A stretch of 45,638 bases of DNA from NCBI GenBank assembly GCA_017624275.1, contig JAGANG010000053.1, positions 1-45,638 of the forward strand. The letters are read 5' to 3'. Below the pieces are notes generated by a model. That model was given only the letters and a program-made list of their open reading frames with translations. It did not search any database and was not told the DNA's origin. Position numbers and translations under genes: made by a program. Each line of letters begins with the position of its first letter. Position 1 is the first letter of the stretch. Of this stretch, positions 1 through 8,784 are shown piece after piece. This stretch comes from Spirochaetales bacterium. Its GTDB lineage: Bacteria > Spirochaetota > GWE2-31-10.

Positions 1-597
1 AGGATTTACGAGAAAATCACAACAAAAGACGAAAAGTTCGGACGTAAATTGGTGAAACTCCCTGTTCCGGAGTTCTATGTTTTTTACAACGGCAAAGATG
101 ACTATCCGACAGAAAGTGTGATGAAATTGTCCGATGCATTCATGCAAATTGACGACTACAGCAAATTGAAAAATCAGCTTGAAAATGCGAATTATCCGCT
201 TGAAATATCCGTGAAAGTGATTAATATTAACGTGGATAAGGAAAACCAGATTTTGAAACGTTGTGAGGCATTGAAAGAATACTCGGAATTTATAGAGCAA
301 GTACGTTTCAACATTGAAAACAATGTTCCGGAGCCGTTTACGGCTGCGATAAAGCAAGCAATCAAGAAAGGCTTTCTTTCTGACTATTTAAACCGAAAAT
401 CGACGGAGGTACAAAATATGTTATTGGCAGAATATGATTATGACACAGACATTGCCGTTCAAAGAAGAGAAGCTTTTGATGACGGCGTACAACAAGCCAA
501 GCTTGAAACTGCGAAAGTTCTTAAATCTTCAGGTGTTGAAATTAATATAATAACTAATAGTACCGGACTGTCGCCTGAGGAAATTGAAAAATTATAA
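1..597 (+). CDS. C-terminal part of Rpn-family / PD-(D/E)XK nuclease-like protein (5' end outside window)
   Basis: The frame is open from base 1, so the gene enters from the left; the first possible start inside the window (TTG at 49) is internal. About 198 residues are visible. The stretch around VPEFYVFYNG, then a charged helical tail with DIAVQRREAFDDG, matches my memory of the C-terminal half of the Rpn / PDDEXK_2 'recombination-promoting nuclease or putative transposase' proteins that occur in many copies in treponemes. In that family the catalytic Asp and Glu-x-Lys residues are in the N-terminal part, which lies outside the window, so activity cannot be judged. No terminator follows; the sirtuin promoter begins about 40 bases downstream. 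Family assignment is fairly secure, function in this organism is not. Confidence 0.7.
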   Translation, partial: RIYEKITTKDEKFGRKLVKLPVPEFYVFYNGKDDYPTESVMKLSDAFMQIDDYSKLKNQLENANYPLEISVKVININVDKENQILKRCEALKEYSEFIEQVRFNIENNVPEPFTAAIKQAIKKGFLSDYLNRKSTEVQNMLLAEYDYDTDIAVQRREAFDDGVQQAKLETAKVLKSSGVEINIITNSTGLSPEEIEKL

Positions 598-635
598 AAA
601 CTAAATATCGTTAATTCTTTCATAAAAATAAGATA

Positions 636-644
636 TGGTATAAT
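636..644 (+). promoter_or_regulatory. Extended -10 promoter for the sirtuin gene
   Basis: TGGTATAAT gives a perfect extended -10 (TG at 636-637, TATAAT at 639-644), 33 bases before the chosen start at 678. No good -35 is visible (TTCTTT-like at most), which fits an extended -10 promoter. Confidence 0.5.
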
Positions 645-677
645 TTCTTTATTAATATTAATCATATGGAGAGCCTA

Positions 678-1439
678 ATGAATAATTTAGAAAAAATATG
701 TGACCTTATCAGTAATTCTCAAAAAATTGTTATTTTAACAGGTGCCGGAATCAGTACAAGTTGCGGGATTCCGGATTTCAGAGGTCCAACCGGAATATAT
801 AGTTATGTCGGTAAAAAATATAATCTTCCATATCCAGAAGCTGTTTTTGATATTGATTATTTTTATCAACGTCCGCAGCCTTTTTTTGATTTTTCAAAAG
901 AAATATTCATAAATAAACCGCAACCGTCATTTGCACATAAATTTATTGCTGCACTTGAAAACAAAGCAAACAAATTAAACCTACTTGTAACACAAAATAT
1001 CGATATGCTTCATGAGCTTGCCGGCAATAAGAAAATGATAGCTTGTCACGGGACATATCACACCGCAAAATGTACTAAATGCAAAACCAGATATACTTTA
1101 GAGCAATATGAAACAGATTTAAAAAACGGTGAAATTATCAAATGTAAATGCGGTGCCATCGTAAAACCTGATATTGTATTTTTTGGGGAATCCTTACCGG
1201 AATCTTTTATAGATTTTTTAAATAATCCTACACCTACAGATTTGGTAATAGTTGTGGGAACTTCTCTTACCGTACAGCCGGCAAGTTTATTACCTATGGC
1301 TATCAAACAGCGTTACAATGTTCCCATGATACTAATCAACAAGGATTCTACGCCTTATGATGACAAATTTAATTACATTATTAATGATGACATCGATGAA
1401 ACATTCAAAATGATAAATAATAATTTGAAATTAATCTGA
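678..1439 (+). CDS. SIR2-family NAD-dependent protein deacylase (sirtuin)
   Basis: A 253-residue, single-domain cytosolic sirtuin that would remove acyl groups from lysines using NAD+. Visible motifs are the NAD-binding GAGIS (22-26) with IPDFRG (31-36), TQNID (105-109), the catalytic His in CHG (His124), a zinc site made of Cys132, Cys135, Cys156 and Cys158, and GTSL near the C-terminus. Length is normal for a bacterial CobB-type protein. The in-frame ATG at 666 is possible, but GGAGAG at 668-673 sits just before the ATG at 678, so I use 678. The second zinc pair is CxC rather than CxxC, a mild oddity. The gene ends 6 bases from the convergent gene at 1446. Substrate preference cannot be read from the sequence. 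Confidence 0.9.
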   Translation: MNNLEKICDLISNSQKIVILTGAGISTSCGIPDFRGPTGIYSYVGKKYNLPYPEAVFDIDYFYQRPQPFFDFSKEIFINKPQPSFAHKFIAALENKANKLNLLVTQNIDMLHELAGNKKMIACHGTYHTAKCTKCKTRYTLEQYETDLKNGEIIKCKCGAIVKPDIVFFGESLPESFIDFLNNPTPTDLVIVVGTSLTVQPASLLPMAIKQRYNVPMILINKDSTPYDDKFNYIINDDIDETFKMINNNLKLI

Positions 1440-1445
1440 TTTGCC

Positions 1446-2405
1446 TTAAGGAATCGCAAACCAATTTAACAAATTGCTGACTTCCTGATAATTATTTGGA
1501 CTCATCAGAAAATTCTGAAATGCCGAATCTTGTAACGGATTCGGCAGTCCCGCTACACTCATGTTTTTTGCTTTGAATCTGTACGCTTTTTCCAAATTTG
1601 AAAAGACTTTGTCTTCAACACCGTAAAGTGCATAAATTGAAGCAAGATTATAGTAAAACATAGAATCTTCCGGTAATCTGCAAATCCCTTCATCCAGCAA
1701 TTTTATCCCCAGTTCCGGTAAACCTACGATATTATAAGCAGACGATGAAATATTTACTAACGTCCTGTAGTCTTCATCTGACAAAACTTTTTGTAATAAA
1801 TTATTCTTTAATATCGGTTCAAAAATATCCAAAGCCGAAAAAAAGTCTTGATTTTCATAGTAATATTTTCCGAAAACGATCCGCTCATTTATGTGTGGCT
1901 GATAATCTTCAATAAGTTTAAAAGACATTAAAATTCGCTGTGAAGCCGGGAAAAAAGAAGAAGCGTTTTCTTGTGCCAATAAAAAGATATTTGCACTCTT
2001 ATTGTTTTCATTAAGAAAACATGCAAATCCTTTCAGTAAATCACCGTTTAATGTTTCAAAATTATAATAAACATAAGAAATATCATCAATTTCCGTTTGT
2101 TCAATAGAAATTATATTATTTTCCTGTGAATTAAAGCTATTTATAAAGTCATTGCAACATTCTGAAGCTGTCTTTTCGATTGTAGAAATATTTAAGCTTC
2201 CGGTAATTTTCTTGCCTGCTTCGATTGTTATGTCTCGTTCATTTCCGTTGTTACCGAAAGAATTATTTATCACTGAAAAACCTGATAAATCAACAACTAC
2301 TCCCCAATTTTCTTTAGGAAGTGAAAAAGATTTGTTTTCATTAGCAAATAAGTGCGAAGAGCATATAAAACTTAGAATAATGAATAAAAATATTTTCAGT
2401 CTCAT
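1446..2405 (-). CDS. Exported protein with TPR-like C-terminal half, function unknown
   Basis: 319 residues beginning with a signal peptide (MRLKIFLFIILSF, probable cleavage near LFANE), so probably periplasmic. Residues about 25-170 are a beta-rich domain I do not recognise. Residues about 175-310 are helical, with paired helices resembling TPR units (for example YYYENQDFFSALDIFEPIL and MFYYNLASIYALYGVEDK), which suggests a protein-binding role. The start ATG lies about 15 bases from the nearest GGAG, further than usual, but no better start is visible. It is monocistronic and convergent with the sirtuin. No function is assigned. Confidence 0.7.
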   Translation of the reverse strand: MRLKIFLFIILSFICSSHLFANENKSFSLPKENWGVVVDLSGFSVINNSFGNNGNERDITIEAGKKITGSLNISTIEKTASECCNDFINSFNSQENNIISIEQTEIDDISYVYYNFETLNGDLLKGFACFLNENNKSANIFLLAQENASSFFPASQRILMSFKLIEDYQPHINERIVFGKYYYENQDFFSALDIFEPILKNNLLQKVLSDEDYRTLVNISSSAYNIVGLPELGIKLLDEGICRLPEDSMFYYNLASIYALYGVEDKVFSNLEKAYRFKAKNMSVAGLPNPLQDSAFQNFLMSPNNYQEVSNLLNWFAIP

Positions 2406-2529
2406 GTGAAAGTTTTATTTCTCCTTCAATTTAAATATTTATAAAATAAATAATATTTTTCAATTTGTTACGAAATCGGACTTTATATCTTTTATTTTTA
2501 CTTTTGTCTATACATTCGAAAATACTATT

Positions 2530-2558
2530 TTGACAAGCAACATAATACGGTATATAAA
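2530..2558 (+). promoter_or_regulatory. Near-consensus sigma-70 promoter for the RlmK-like gene
   Basis: TTGACA (2530-2535), a 17-base spacer, then TATAAA (2553-2558). The predicted transcript would start near 2565, right at the ribosome-binding site, giving an almost leaderless message. Confidence 0.75.
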
Positions 2559-2576
2559 CAAGTTTCGGAGATGAAA

Positions 2577-3536
2577 ATGGATAGTGATAAATTGAATCAA
2601 CAAAAAGAATTTCTTATTAACAGAATTAAAAAGAATGAAAAACAGCTTAGAAAATGGCGTAAGAACGAAAATATTACATGTTGGCGTGTTTATGATAAGG
2701 ATATTCCTGAAATTCCTATGGTTATAGATTGTTACAATAATGCAATTCATGCCGCCGAATATCGAACTTTTAAAGTTGAAAATGAAAAAGCTCGTGAAAT
2801 CTGGCTTAATGATTTATTAAAATCTGCCGCTGCAACACTGGAAATTCCTGAAGAAAATATATTTTTTAAATTCAGAAAACGTCAAAAAGGCTTGCAGCAA
2901 TACGAAAAATTTTCTGAAACTCGCCGCAGAATGATTGTAGAAGAAGGCGGTCTACGCTTTATTGTTAATATGACCGACTACCTGGATACCGGATTATTTT
3001 TAGATCACAGAATTACTCGTGATATGGTTCGTTCTATTTCTGAAGGTCGCAGAGTTTTAAATCTGTTTTCGTATACCGGAAGTTTTTCTGTTTATGCTGC
3101 CGACGGCGGTGCTGACCGGACTGTAAGCGTAGACTTGTCAAATACTTATTTATCATGGACTGAAGAAAATTTCAGATTAAACGGATACTACAGCGGGAAA
3201 CAAAAGTTTATAAAAGATGATGTTTTTCATTATCTGAAAGAAGCCCAAAAAAAAGGTGAACGATTTGATTTAGTAGTAATTGATCCGCCGACATTCTCAA
3301 ACAGCAAAATGTCAAATCATGTGCTTGATATTCAAAAAGATCACGTTCGTTTACTCAATGACATTATGCCGTTATTGACGCCTGATGCCGATGTTTTCTT
3401 TTCTACAAATTTTACTCGTTTCAAACCTGATACAGAATCTCTTATGTATACAAAAATAGAAAATATAACAGACCAAACTATTCCGCCGGATTTTCGTAAT
3501 AAAAAAATCCATTATTGTTATCATTTGAAGAAATAG
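2577..3536 (+). CDS. Class I SAM-dependent 23S rRNA methyltransferase, RlmK-like
   Basis: About 319 residues. The N-terminal stretch LRKWRKNENITCWRVYDKDI and the core, with NMTDYLDTGLFLDHR, the SAM-binding LNLFSYTGSFSVYAA, then DLSNTYLSW and the catalytic-loop region VIDPPTFSNSK, closely resemble the C-terminal RlmK half of E. coli RlmKL, which makes 7-methylguanosine in 23S rRNA (position 2069 in E. coli). The fused N-terminal RlmL/THUMP half is absent, so this is a stand-alone RlmK-type enzyme. CGGAG at 2566-2570 is 6 bases before the ATG at 2577 but directly abuts the ATG at 2571, so 2577 is preferred. The gene is monocistronic between its own promoter and a shared bidirectional terminator. 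The modified base is inferred by family only. Confidence 0.85.
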   Translation: MDSDKLNQQKEFLINRIKKNEKQLRKWRKNENITCWRVYDKDIPEIPMVIDCYNNAIHAAEYRTFKVENEKAREIWLNDLLKSAAATLEIPEENIFFKFRKRQKGLQQYEKFSETRRRMIVEEGGLRFIVNMTDYLDTGLFLDHRITRDMVRSISEGRRVLNLFSYTGSFSVYAADGGADRTVSVDLSNTYLSWTEENFRLNGYYSGKQKFIKDDVFHYLKEAQKKGERFDLVVIDPPTFSNSKMSNHVLDIQKDHVRLLNDIMPLLTPDADVFFSTNFTRFKPDTESLMYTKIENITDQTIPPDFRNKKIHYCYHLKK

Positions 3537-3572
3537 CTTTTCTTTAAATGAAGGCAAATATTGTCTTAAAAT

Positions 3573-3624
3573 AAAAAAAGTGTACCCCGAAAATTATTTC
3601 ATTTCGGCGGTACACTTTATTTTT
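3573..3624. terminator. Bidirectional intrinsic terminator between rlmK-like and phosphotransferase genes
   Basis: AAAGTGTACC (3577-3586) pairs with GGTACACTTT (3609-3618), and an inner CCGAAA/TTTCGG extends the stem with one bulge. A-rich and T-rich flanks on both sides let it work for both convergent genes. Confidence 0.85.
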
Positions 3625-3642
3625 TATAAAAAGCTTTTGTTT

Positions 3643-4398
3643 TTATTCGTATTCAACAACGTCAATCCATTTTGTCAAAAGCTCTTTTTCTTCCGGCTTA
3701 TTTTTAACAGACTGAGACGCCGCTACGATAGGAATCCACTTTTGAACAAGTTGTTTTGCAACGTCATTTTTCTTACAAAACAAGTCTACATATTTTTTAG
3801 CCAACTCTTCTTTACCGTCAAGCGAGAACATCAAGAAAGTTCTTGCTACATCTTCAAGAGTATTTCCTTGAGTAGCATGAGACCAGTCAATAATGTATTC
3901 TTTTCCGTTTTCGGCAATAATTACATTACTAGGGTTAAAATCTCCGTGGCAAACTTTGTCGTAACGAGGAAGAGATTCCAATCTCATCTGTAAATCATAA
4001 CGAGTCGTAGCATCCAAATCTGCTTCATCAAGTTTACGTTTCATTTTATCACGAATACGATTCAACATAGGAGCTTCTTGTTTGTGAACTAAAGTCTGCA
4101 AGTTTACAAATTGTTCCAAATATTCGTCTTCTTTTTCCGGATTTTCAGCCATTAATTGAGCAAGGTTTTTTCCTTTTATATACTCTAATACAATAGCCCA
4201 TTTTCCGTCGATTTTACAAACTTCAATAATCTTAGGAATATTCAAATTTGTTTCTTCTACTCTTGCTTGATTTAAAGCTTCGTTTAAAACGTTAGCTTTT
4301 GAATAATTTTCATCAAACAATTTCACACAATACTCACCGCTTCTGTAAATTACTTTACCCGGTCTTTCTGCTAAAACTTCATCTTTTTTAAAATCCAT
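3643..4398 (-). CDS. Aminoglycoside-phosphotransferase/choline-kinase-fold small-molecule kinase
   Basis: 251 residues with the APH-superfamily kinase fold. HGDFNPSNVI carries the catalytic loop (His151, Asp153, Asn158), and Asp171 in IIDWSHA is the metal-binding Asp. The N-lobe has VCVKLF-like beta strands with a candidate ATP-binding Lys. The substrate is unknown; these folds phosphorylate aminoglycosides, choline, ethanolamine, sugars or homoserine. Resistance is not implied. The gene starts only 11 bases after the adhE stop, and its strong ribosome-binding site (AAGGAGGG) begins on the adhE stop codon, so it is almost certainly the second gene of an adhE operon. It ends at the bidirectional terminator 3573-3624. 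Confidence 0.8.
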   Translation of the reverse strand: MDFKKDEVLAERPGKVIYRSGEYCVKLFDENYSKANVLNEALNQARVEETNLNIPKIIEVCKIDGKWAIVLEYIKGKNLAQLMAENPEKEDEYLEQFVNLQTLVHKQEAPMLNRIRDKMKRKLDEADLDATTRYDLQMRLESLPRYDKVCHGDFNPSNVIIAENGKEYIIDWSHATQGNTLEDVARTFLMFSLDGKEELAKKYVDLFCKKNDVAKQLVQKWIPIVAASQSVKNKPEEKELLTKWIDVVEYE

Positions 4399-4409
4399 TA
4401 CAGCCCTCC

Positions 4410-7007
4410 TTATTTGCCATAGTATGCTTTTAAATACATTTCTTTTATTTCTGCCATTAAAGGATAACGTGGATTAGCACCGGTACACTGGTCATCAAAT
4501 GCTTTTTCTACCATATCATCCAATGTATCCAAGAAGTATTTTTCATCTACATCATAATCTTTTATACATTTTTTAATGCCGACTTTTACTTTCAAGTCTT
4601 CAATAGCTGCAATGAAGTTTTCAAATTTCTCGTTATCATTTTTTCCTTGAATACCGAGGAAGTTAGCACATTCCACATAACGATCAAGTGTATGAGGATA
4701 AGCATATTGTGAGAATGTTCCCATTTTTGTAGGAGCTTCTACGGCATTAAAACGCATAACTTCTGTAATCAAAAGGGCATTTGCTACACCGTGAGGTAAA
4801 TGATGGAATGCTCCGAGTTTGTGTGCCATAGAGTGACAAACTCCCAAGAACGCATTTGCAAATGCCATACCTGCCATTGTAGAAGCATTAGCCATTTTTT
4901 CTCTTGCGATAGGATCTTCTGCACCCTTTTCATATGCTGCCGGTAAATATTCAAAAATATTTTTCATTGCTTTTAATGCAAGACCGTCTGTATATTCTGT
5001 TGCCATAATTGATGCATAAGCTTCCAATGCATGAGTCAACGCATCTATACCGGAAGCTGAAGTCAATCCTTTAGGTTGATTCATCATCATATCTGCATCA
5101 ACAATTGCCATGTTCGGTAATAATTCGTAATCGGCAAGAGGATATTTTTGACCGCTTTCTTCATCTGTAATAACGGCAAACGGTGTAACTTCAGATCCGG
5201 TACCTGATGATGTAGGTACTGCAACAAAGTATGCTTTTTCTCCCATTTTAGGGAATGTATAAATACGTTTGCGAATATCCATAAAACGCATTGCCATATC
5301 AAAGAAATCTGCTTCCGGATGTTCGTACAATACCCACATAATTTTTGCGGCATCCATTGCAGATCCTCCGCCGACTGCAATAATTACGTCCGGTTCAAAC
5401 AATTTCATAGCAGCTGCACCTTCTTTAGCAGAAGCCAAAGTTGGGTCCGGTTTTACATCATAGAAACATGTGTATTGAATTCCCATTTCATCAAGTTTAT
5501 CTTGAATTGGTTTCAAGTAACCGTTTTTATACAAGAATGTATCTGTTACGATAAACGCCTTTTTCTTACCCATAACATCTTTAAGTTCTGATAAAGCAAC
5601 AGGCAGACAACCTTTTTTGAAATAAACTTTTTCAGGTGCTCTAAACCACAGCATGTTTTCTCTCCTTTCTGCAACTGTTTTAATATTCAATAAATGTTTT
5701 ACACCAACGTTTTCAGATACTGAATTACCGCCCCATGATCCACAACCTAAAGTTAATGACGGAGCAAGTTTAAAGTTATACAAATCACCAATACCGCCAT
5801 GTGAAGACGGAGTATTAATCAATACACGACAAGTTTTCATTGCAGCTTGGAATTTTGCAATCTTTTCCGCACCGGTTCCTACATTAATATATAAAGAAGA
5901 TGTATGACCGTAACCACCGTCAGCTACAAGAACTTCAGCTTTTGCCAATGCTTCATCAAAGTCATCAGCTTTGTACATTGCAAGTACCGGAGACAATTTT
6001 TCATGAGCAAATTCTTCTTCGATAGATACTGATTCTACTTCTCCGATTAAAATCTTAGTTGATTCCGGAATATCAAAACCTGCAAGTTTAGCAATAGTAA
6101 CCGGTTTTTGACCTACAATTTTTGCATTCAATGCACCGTTAATCAAAATTGTTTTTCTTACTTTTTCTGTTTCGTCAGGAGTACAGAAATAACATCCTCT
6201 GGCAATAAATTCTTTTTTAACTTCATCATAAATATTTTTATCTACAATAACTGATTGTTCTGACGCACAAATCATACCGTTATCAAATGTTTTAGAATGA
6301 ATTAAAGAATTTACCGCAACTTTGATGTCACAAGTTTCATCCATAATAACAGGTGTATTTCCTGCACCTACACCTAAAGCCGGTTTGCCGGAAGAATACG
6401 CAGCTTTTACCATTCCCGGACCGCCGGTAGCTAAAATAATATCAGCTTCTTTCATGATTGTATTTGTCATTTCCAAAGACGGAACATCTATCCAGCCGAT
6501 AATTCCTTCAGGAGCTCCGGCTTTTACGGCTGCTTCAAGAACAACTTTAGCAGCTGCAATTGTTGCATTTTTTGCTCTTGGGTGCGGAGATATAATAATA
6601 CCGTTTCTTGTTTTCAAACAAATCATTGTTTTAAAAATCGCTGTAGATGTAGGGTTTGTTGTAGGAATAACAGCTGCAACAACTCCGATAGGCTCTGCAA
6701 TCTTTTTGATTCCGAAAGCTTTATCTTCTTCTACTACTCCACATGTTTTAGTATCTTTAAATGCGTTATAAATATATTCTGAAGCATAGTGATTTTTGAT
6801 AACTTTATCTTCTACAATCCCCATGCCTGTTTCTTCTACTGCCATTTTAGCAAGCGGAATTCTTTCCTTGTTTGCAGCCAAAGCCGCAGCTTTAAAAATT
6901 GCATCTACTTTTTCCTGTGAGAAAGTAGCAAACTCCTCCTGTGCTTTACGCACTCTGGCAATTAACTGTTCTAACTCTTCTACATTGGTTACTTGCGGTT
7001 GATCCAT
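4410..7007 (-). CDS. adhE: Bifunctional acetaldehyde-CoA/alcohol dehydrogenase AdhE
   Basis: 865 residues, the normal AdhE length. The N-terminal half (about 1-440) is a CoA-acylating aldehyde dehydrogenase with catalytic Cys247 in NGMICASEQ and the nucleotide-binding GVGAGNTPV loop. The C-terminal half (about 450-865) is an iron-dependent alcohol dehydrogenase with GGGSAMDAAK and the metal ligands in GIDALTHALEAY and in the CHSMAHKLGAFHHLPHG region. It converts acetyl-CoA to acetaldehyde and then ethanol, using two NADH, and in other bacteria forms long helical filaments called spirosomes. AGGAGG sits 6-7 bases before the ATG. Its promoter is near-consensus, and a phosphotransferase gene follows in the same transcript. 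No key residue is missing. It is probably the main NADH sink for fermentation of the sugars released by the nearby amylases. Confidence 0.97.
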   Translation of the reverse strand: MDQPQVTNVEELEQLIARVRKAQEEFATFSQEKVDAIFKAAALAANKERIPLAKMAVEETGMGIVEDKVIKNHYASEYIYNAFKDTKTCGVVEEDKAFGIKKIAEPIGVVAAVIPTTNPTSTAIFKTMICLKTRNGIIISPHPRAKNATIAAAKVVLEAAVKAGAPEGIIGWIDVPSLEMTNTIMKEADIILATGGPGMVKAAYSSGKPALGVGAGNTPVIMDETCDIKVAVNSLIHSKTFDNGMICASEQSVIVDKNIYDEVKKEFIARGCYFCTPDETEKVRKTILINGALNAKIVGQKPVTIAKLAGFDIPESTKILIGEVESVSIEEEFAHEKLSPVLAMYKADDFDEALAKAEVLVADGGYGHTSSLYINVGTGAEKIAKFQAAMKTCRVLINTPSSHGGIGDLYNFKLAPSLTLGCGSWGGNSVSENVGVKHLLNIKTVAERRENMLWFRAPEKVYFKKGCLPVALSELKDVMGKKKAFIVTDTFLYKNGYLKPIQDKLDEMGIQYTCFYDVKPDPTLASAKEGAAAMKLFEPDVIIAVGGGSAMDAAKIMWVLYEHPEADFFDMAMRFMDIRKRIYTFPKMGEKAYFVAVPTSSGTGSEVTPFAVITDEESGQKYPLADYELLPNMAIVDADMMMNQPKGLTSASGIDALTHALEAYASIMATEYTDGLALKAMKNIFEYLPAAYEKGAEDPIAREKMANASTMAGMAFANAFLGVCHSMAHKLGAFHHLPHGVANALLITEVMRFNAVEAPTKMGTFSQYAYPHTLDRYVECANFLGIQGKNDNEKFENFIAAIEDLKVKVGIKKCIKDYDVDEKYFLDTLDDMVEKAFDDQCTGANPRYPLMAEIKEMYLKAYYGK

Positions 7008-7072
7008 ACATTCCTCCTGAATATTTTTTAACCTTTATTAATGAGATTTACCTCTATAAGTTTACGATGCGT

Positions 7073-7101
7073 ATATTACACAAGAGAGTACATATTGTCA
7101 A
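7073..7101 (-). promoter_or_regulatory. Near-consensus sigma-70 promoter of adhE
   Basis: On the minus strand, TTGACA (7101-7096), a 17-base spacer, then TAATAT (7078-7073). This places transcription start near 7066 and leaves a leader of about 58 bases. No Rex-like operator palindrome was recognised by eye. Confidence 0.75.
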
Positions 7102-7293
7102 GTTTAATGTGAAAAAAATAACAAAAACTAAACTCAAAAGTACAACATTTCACTTTTTCCATTCAAAAATATATTTATTTTGTATATTTCCCGGTTATCA
7201 CCTCATAAATATTTATTTTTCCCAATTTTTACTATATTATATTTCGTTTATTAATTTCAGAATCAAAATTCTATTGTAAAAAAGGAGACAAAT

Positions 7294-8001
7294 ATGAATC
7301 TTGAAAAAACTTATGATTCCCCATACGATGACGTTGATGTCGGATTGAAAAAATTTATGACCGGTGTGTATTCATGGATGACAATAGGAGTTTTAATTAC
7401 TGCCGTAGTCGCACTTCTTATGGTAAAAACCGGAGCTGTTTATTCATTATTGAAAAGCAGCATGTTTTTAGTTGTATCGGTAATTGAATTAATTTTGGTA
7501 GTATTCTTTGCTATGCGTGTTTGGAAAATGTCAAAAGCTACTGCTACCGTAGTTTATTTGGGATATTCTGCATTAAACGGAGTAACACTTTCATCAATCT
7601 TCCTTGTATATGCAAAATCATCAATTGCTTCTACATTCTTTATAGCTGCTATAATGTTCGGAGCGTTCTCATTGTACGGAATGCTTGCAAAAGGTGATCT
7701 TACTCGTTGGAGTCGTCCGTTGATGATGGGATTATTCGGTTTAATAATAGTAAGTATATTGAATATTTTCATGAAAAGCAGCGGATTGCAATGGATTATC
7801 TCAATCGCCGGTGTTGTATTATTTTCATTATTGACTATTTACGACACATTCAAATTGAAAGAGCAATATCTAACATTCAATTCAAACTATGATACTGCTG
7901 TTACCGACAAAGTTGCGATATTCGGAGCTCTTACGTTGTACTTAGATTTTATCAATTTATTTTTGTATTTATTGCGTTTTTTCGGTAACAGCAGAGATTA
8001 A
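7294..8001 (+). CDS. Bax inhibitor-1 / YccA-family integral membrane protein
   Basis: 235 residues with about seven hydrophobic segments, starting with VYSWMTIGVLITAVVALLMV and ending with the family's typical last helices (YLDFINLFLYLLRFFG, containing the conserved Leu-Asp). This matches the BI-1/YccA/YetJ family of membrane proteins, some of which are pH-sensitive calcium leak channels and others modulators of FtsH. The N-terminal leader DSPYDDVDVGLKKFMTGVY is the usual cytosolic start. GGAGA lies about 6 bases before the ATG. It is monocistronic, divergent from adhE, and ends at a bidirectional terminator. Family is confident; physiological role in this organism is not known. Confidence 0.92.
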   Translation: MNLEKTYDSPYDDVDVGLKKFMTGVYSWMTIGVLITAVVALLMVKTGAVYSLLKSSMFLVVSVIELILVVFFAMRVWKMSKATATVVYLGYSALNGVTLSSIFLVYAKSSIASTFFIAAIMFGAFSLYGMLAKGDLTRWSRPLMMGLFGLIIVSILNIFMKSSGLQWIISIAGVVLFSLLTIYDTFKLKEQYLTFNSNYDTAVTDKVAIFGALTLYLDFINLFLYLLRFFGNSRD

Positions 8002-8010
8002 ATTATTACT

Positions 8011-8057
8011 CAAAAAAAAATACCGTCGAAATACTCTTTGATTTCGACGGTATTTTT
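8011..8057. terminator. Bidirectional intrinsic terminator (BI-1 gene / kinase-like gene)
   Basis: A perfect stem ATACCGTCGAAAT / ATTTCGACGGTAT (8020-8032 with 8041-8053) with an 8-base loop, flanked by a run of A on the left and T on the right. It serves both convergent genes. Confidence 0.9.
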
Positions 8058-8075
8058 TTATGCTTCAAGCTGAAC

Positions 8076-8717
8076 TTAAATTAAAAACTTTTTCATCAAT
8101 TCTCGTTTTAGGTCTTCAAATTCTTCGGTAAAAGGTTTCGGCGTACCGGGAATATTCAGTTTCGATGTTTCACCGTTTTTCAAAAGTTCTTCCATACCTT
8201 TTTGATTTAACCAATAATAAATTCCCCAATTTATAAAATCCCACTCTGCATTATAATCGTAGCATTCATAATCAATGCAATACAATTCTTTATCACTTGT
8301 AAAAATAAAATTGCTGGGAAAATAATCCACATGAATACCGACATCCATAAAACGTTTATTCATATCAAACATTTTTTCAAAATGCCAATCTTCCAAACCG
8401 CCTTTTTTACCATAGCCTGTCGCTGCTAATTCGGAAGCACAAATACCGTCAACATATTCTTTGACCAAATAATTATCGTTACTGTTAAATTCATGCAATA
8501 CCGGAACGCCTCTACCTATTTTACTCATACGCTGATAAGCATACTTTTCACCGGAAAAAATCTCGACTTGTTTATTATAATCACTGACATCTTTATTTAA
8601 AACTTTAAGAACATATTTTTTATCAGGCAATGAATCCGTTTTTTCTGCAAGATACGCCGTTCCGGTTTTGCCTTTTCCCAAAATCTTTATAATCTTGTAA
8701 CCAAACATTTGTTCCAT
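8076..8717 (-). CDS. Small protein-kinase-like (RIO/lipopolysaccharide-kinase-like) protein
   Basis: 213 residues when started at the ATG at 8717, which has GGGAG about 8 bases upstream; an upstream in-frame ATG at 8747 lacks a good site. It shows a short kinase fold: a glycine loop GKGKTGTAYLAE (14-25), Lys38 in YVLKVL, a catalytic-loop-like VDYFPSNFIF (Asp131, Asn136) and a DFG-equivalent Asp149 in YCIDYE. It lacks most of the C-lobe of eukaryotic-type Ser/Thr kinases. It therefore resembles RIO or Kdo-kinase-like families. The substrate is unknown. It has its own promoter just inside the intergenic gap, and its terminator is shared with the BI-1 gene. Confidence 0.7.
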   Translation of the reverse strand: MEQMFGYKIIKILGKGKTGTAYLAEKTDSLPDKKYVLKVLNKDVSDYNKQVEIFSGEKYAYQRMSKIGRGVPVLHEFNSNDNYLVKEYVDGICASELAATGYGKKGGLEDWHFEKMFDMNKRFMDVGIHVDYFPSNFIFTSDKELYCIDYECYDYNAEWDFINWGIYYWLNQKGMEELLKNGETSKLNIPGTPKPFTEEFEDLKRELMKKFLI

Positions 8718-8747
8718 TGAAAATCTCCCTTTTTGATACCAAAACAT

Positions 8748-8776
8748 TTTATATCAAAACTGAAAATTATCACCAA
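8748..8776 (-). promoter_or_regulatory. Putative promoter of the kinase-like gene
   Basis: On the minus strand, TTGGTG (8776-8771), a 17-base spacer, then TATAAA (8753-8748). The -35 matches 4 of 6 consensus bases. It sits immediately beyond the terminator of the upstream lipoprotein gene, as expected for a separate unit. Confidence 0.5.
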
Positions 8777-8784
8777 CACCTTTG

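Noticed and set aside
3580..3993. Plus-strand open frame of 137 codons
   Set aside because: Lies across a terminator and antisense to the phosphotransferase gene, no ribosome-binding site.
3643..4398. Aminoglycoside resistance gene
   Set aside because: Only the general kinase fold is shared; cotranscription with adhE and lack of mobile context argue for a housekeeping substrate.
6322..6771. Plus-strand open frame of 149 codons
   Set aside because: Antisense to the AdhE aldehyde-dehydrogenase half; its composition follows from the codon usage of adhE.
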